Shown here in pieces: positions 5,319-5,492 of a stretch of DNA of 5,492 bases. Location: assembly GCA_050014395.1 (NCBI GenBank), contig JBEKDK010000161.1:1-5492 (forward strand), read 5' to 3'. The stretch is from DASPOJ01 sp050014395. Lineage in GTDB: Bacteria > Acidobacteriota > Terriglobia > Acidiferrales > UBA7541. Positions within the stretch are counted from its first letter, which is position 1. Each line of letters opens with the position of its first letter. Both the position numbers and the translations under genes were made by a program. The notes under the pieces were generated by a model. It was not told where the DNA came from. It worked only from the letters and a program-made list of their open reading frames with translations, and made no database searches.

Positions 5319-5492
5319 TTAATCCTCGCGAGGCGTGGCAAATCGCAGTGGGCTGACAATTTCCCAGTCGAATGAGACGCGGCGATCGGTGAGCCATTCG
5401 GCGATGAGTTTTGCGGTGATCGGGGCGAGCAAGATGCCGTTGCGGAAGTGGCCGGTGGCGATGACCAAGTTTTCGACGTCGGTGGGACCGAG
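5319..5492 (-). CDS. thiO: Glycine oxidase ThiO / FAD-dependent amino-acid oxidase, C-terminal end (partial)
   Basis: On the minus strand an open frame enters at base 5492 and ends at TAA 5321-5319, giving 57 residues. It contains VIATGHFRNGILLAPITAKL, the C-terminal signature of glycine oxidase ThiO and related DAO-family flavoenzymes (the GHxRNGILLAP motif contacts FAD and the substrate pocket), followed by the terminal helix. ThiO oxidises glycine to the imine used to build the thiazole ring of thiamine. The FAD-binding N terminus lies outside the window, so a related D-amino-acid oxidase remains possible. The gene converges on the lipoprotein gene with 20 bases between stops; I see no convincing terminator there. 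Confidence 0.82.
   Translation of the reverse strand, partial: LGPTDVENLVIATGHFRNGILLAPITAKLIAEWLTDRRVSFDWEIVSPLRFATPRED

Overview
This is a GC-rich (roughly 60%), densely packed bacterial chromosomal window. It carries no rRNA, tRNA, transposase, integrase, CRISPR array or phage gene. The gene mix suggests a free-living, Gram-negative, soil-type bacterium: a hybrid-kinase receiver, an ArsR fragment, a Cys-paired Sel1 protein, a NodB-type deacetylase, a stand-alone TrbI/VirB10-like protein, a lipoprotein and ThiO. Acidobacteriota is my best guess, inferred from protein style only; no taxonomic marker is present.

Layout, left to right. (1) 1-390, plus: C-terminal receiver domain of a protein starting upstream, probably a hybrid histidine kinase. 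(2) 392-607, plus: remnant of an ArsR-type regulator without its N-terminal half, abutting the receiver gene in another frame. (3) 757-1689, plus: exported Sel1-repeat protein with eight C-x7-C pairs at an exact 36-residue period, like Helicobacter Hcp proteins. (4) 1720-2457, plus: polysaccharide deacetylase with all five NodB motifs, overlapping by one base with (5) 2457-2780, a 107-residue protein with two CxxC knuckles. (6) 2777-2977, minus: a 66-residue unknown protein with a perfect Shine-Dalgarno; its stop shares the palindrome CTAG with the stop of gene 5. (7) 2978-3159: divergent intergenic region with a cluster of GATGC/GCATC words and a TATACT box. (8) 3160-4050, plus: secreted protein with a Pro/Ala linker, a TrbI/VirB10-like core and a glycine zipper. 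(9) 4108-5298, plus: lipoprotein of unknown function, probably co-transcribed with 8. (10) 5319-5492, minus: C-terminal end of glycine oxidase ThiO.

Functionally, most complete genes concern the cell envelope: a periplasmic Sel1 scaffold, a membrane-anchored glycan deacetylase, and a tandem pair (secreted TrbI-like protein plus lipoprotein) that may work together at the outer membrane. The deacetylase and zinc-knuckle genes look translationally coupled. The outer genes (hybrid kinase, ThiO) are cut by the window and seem unrelated. I found no clearly new multi-gene system. The least explained items are the TrbI-like/lipoprotein pair outside any type IV secretion context, the strictly periodic Cys-paired Sel1 array, and the word cluster in the divergent promoter region.
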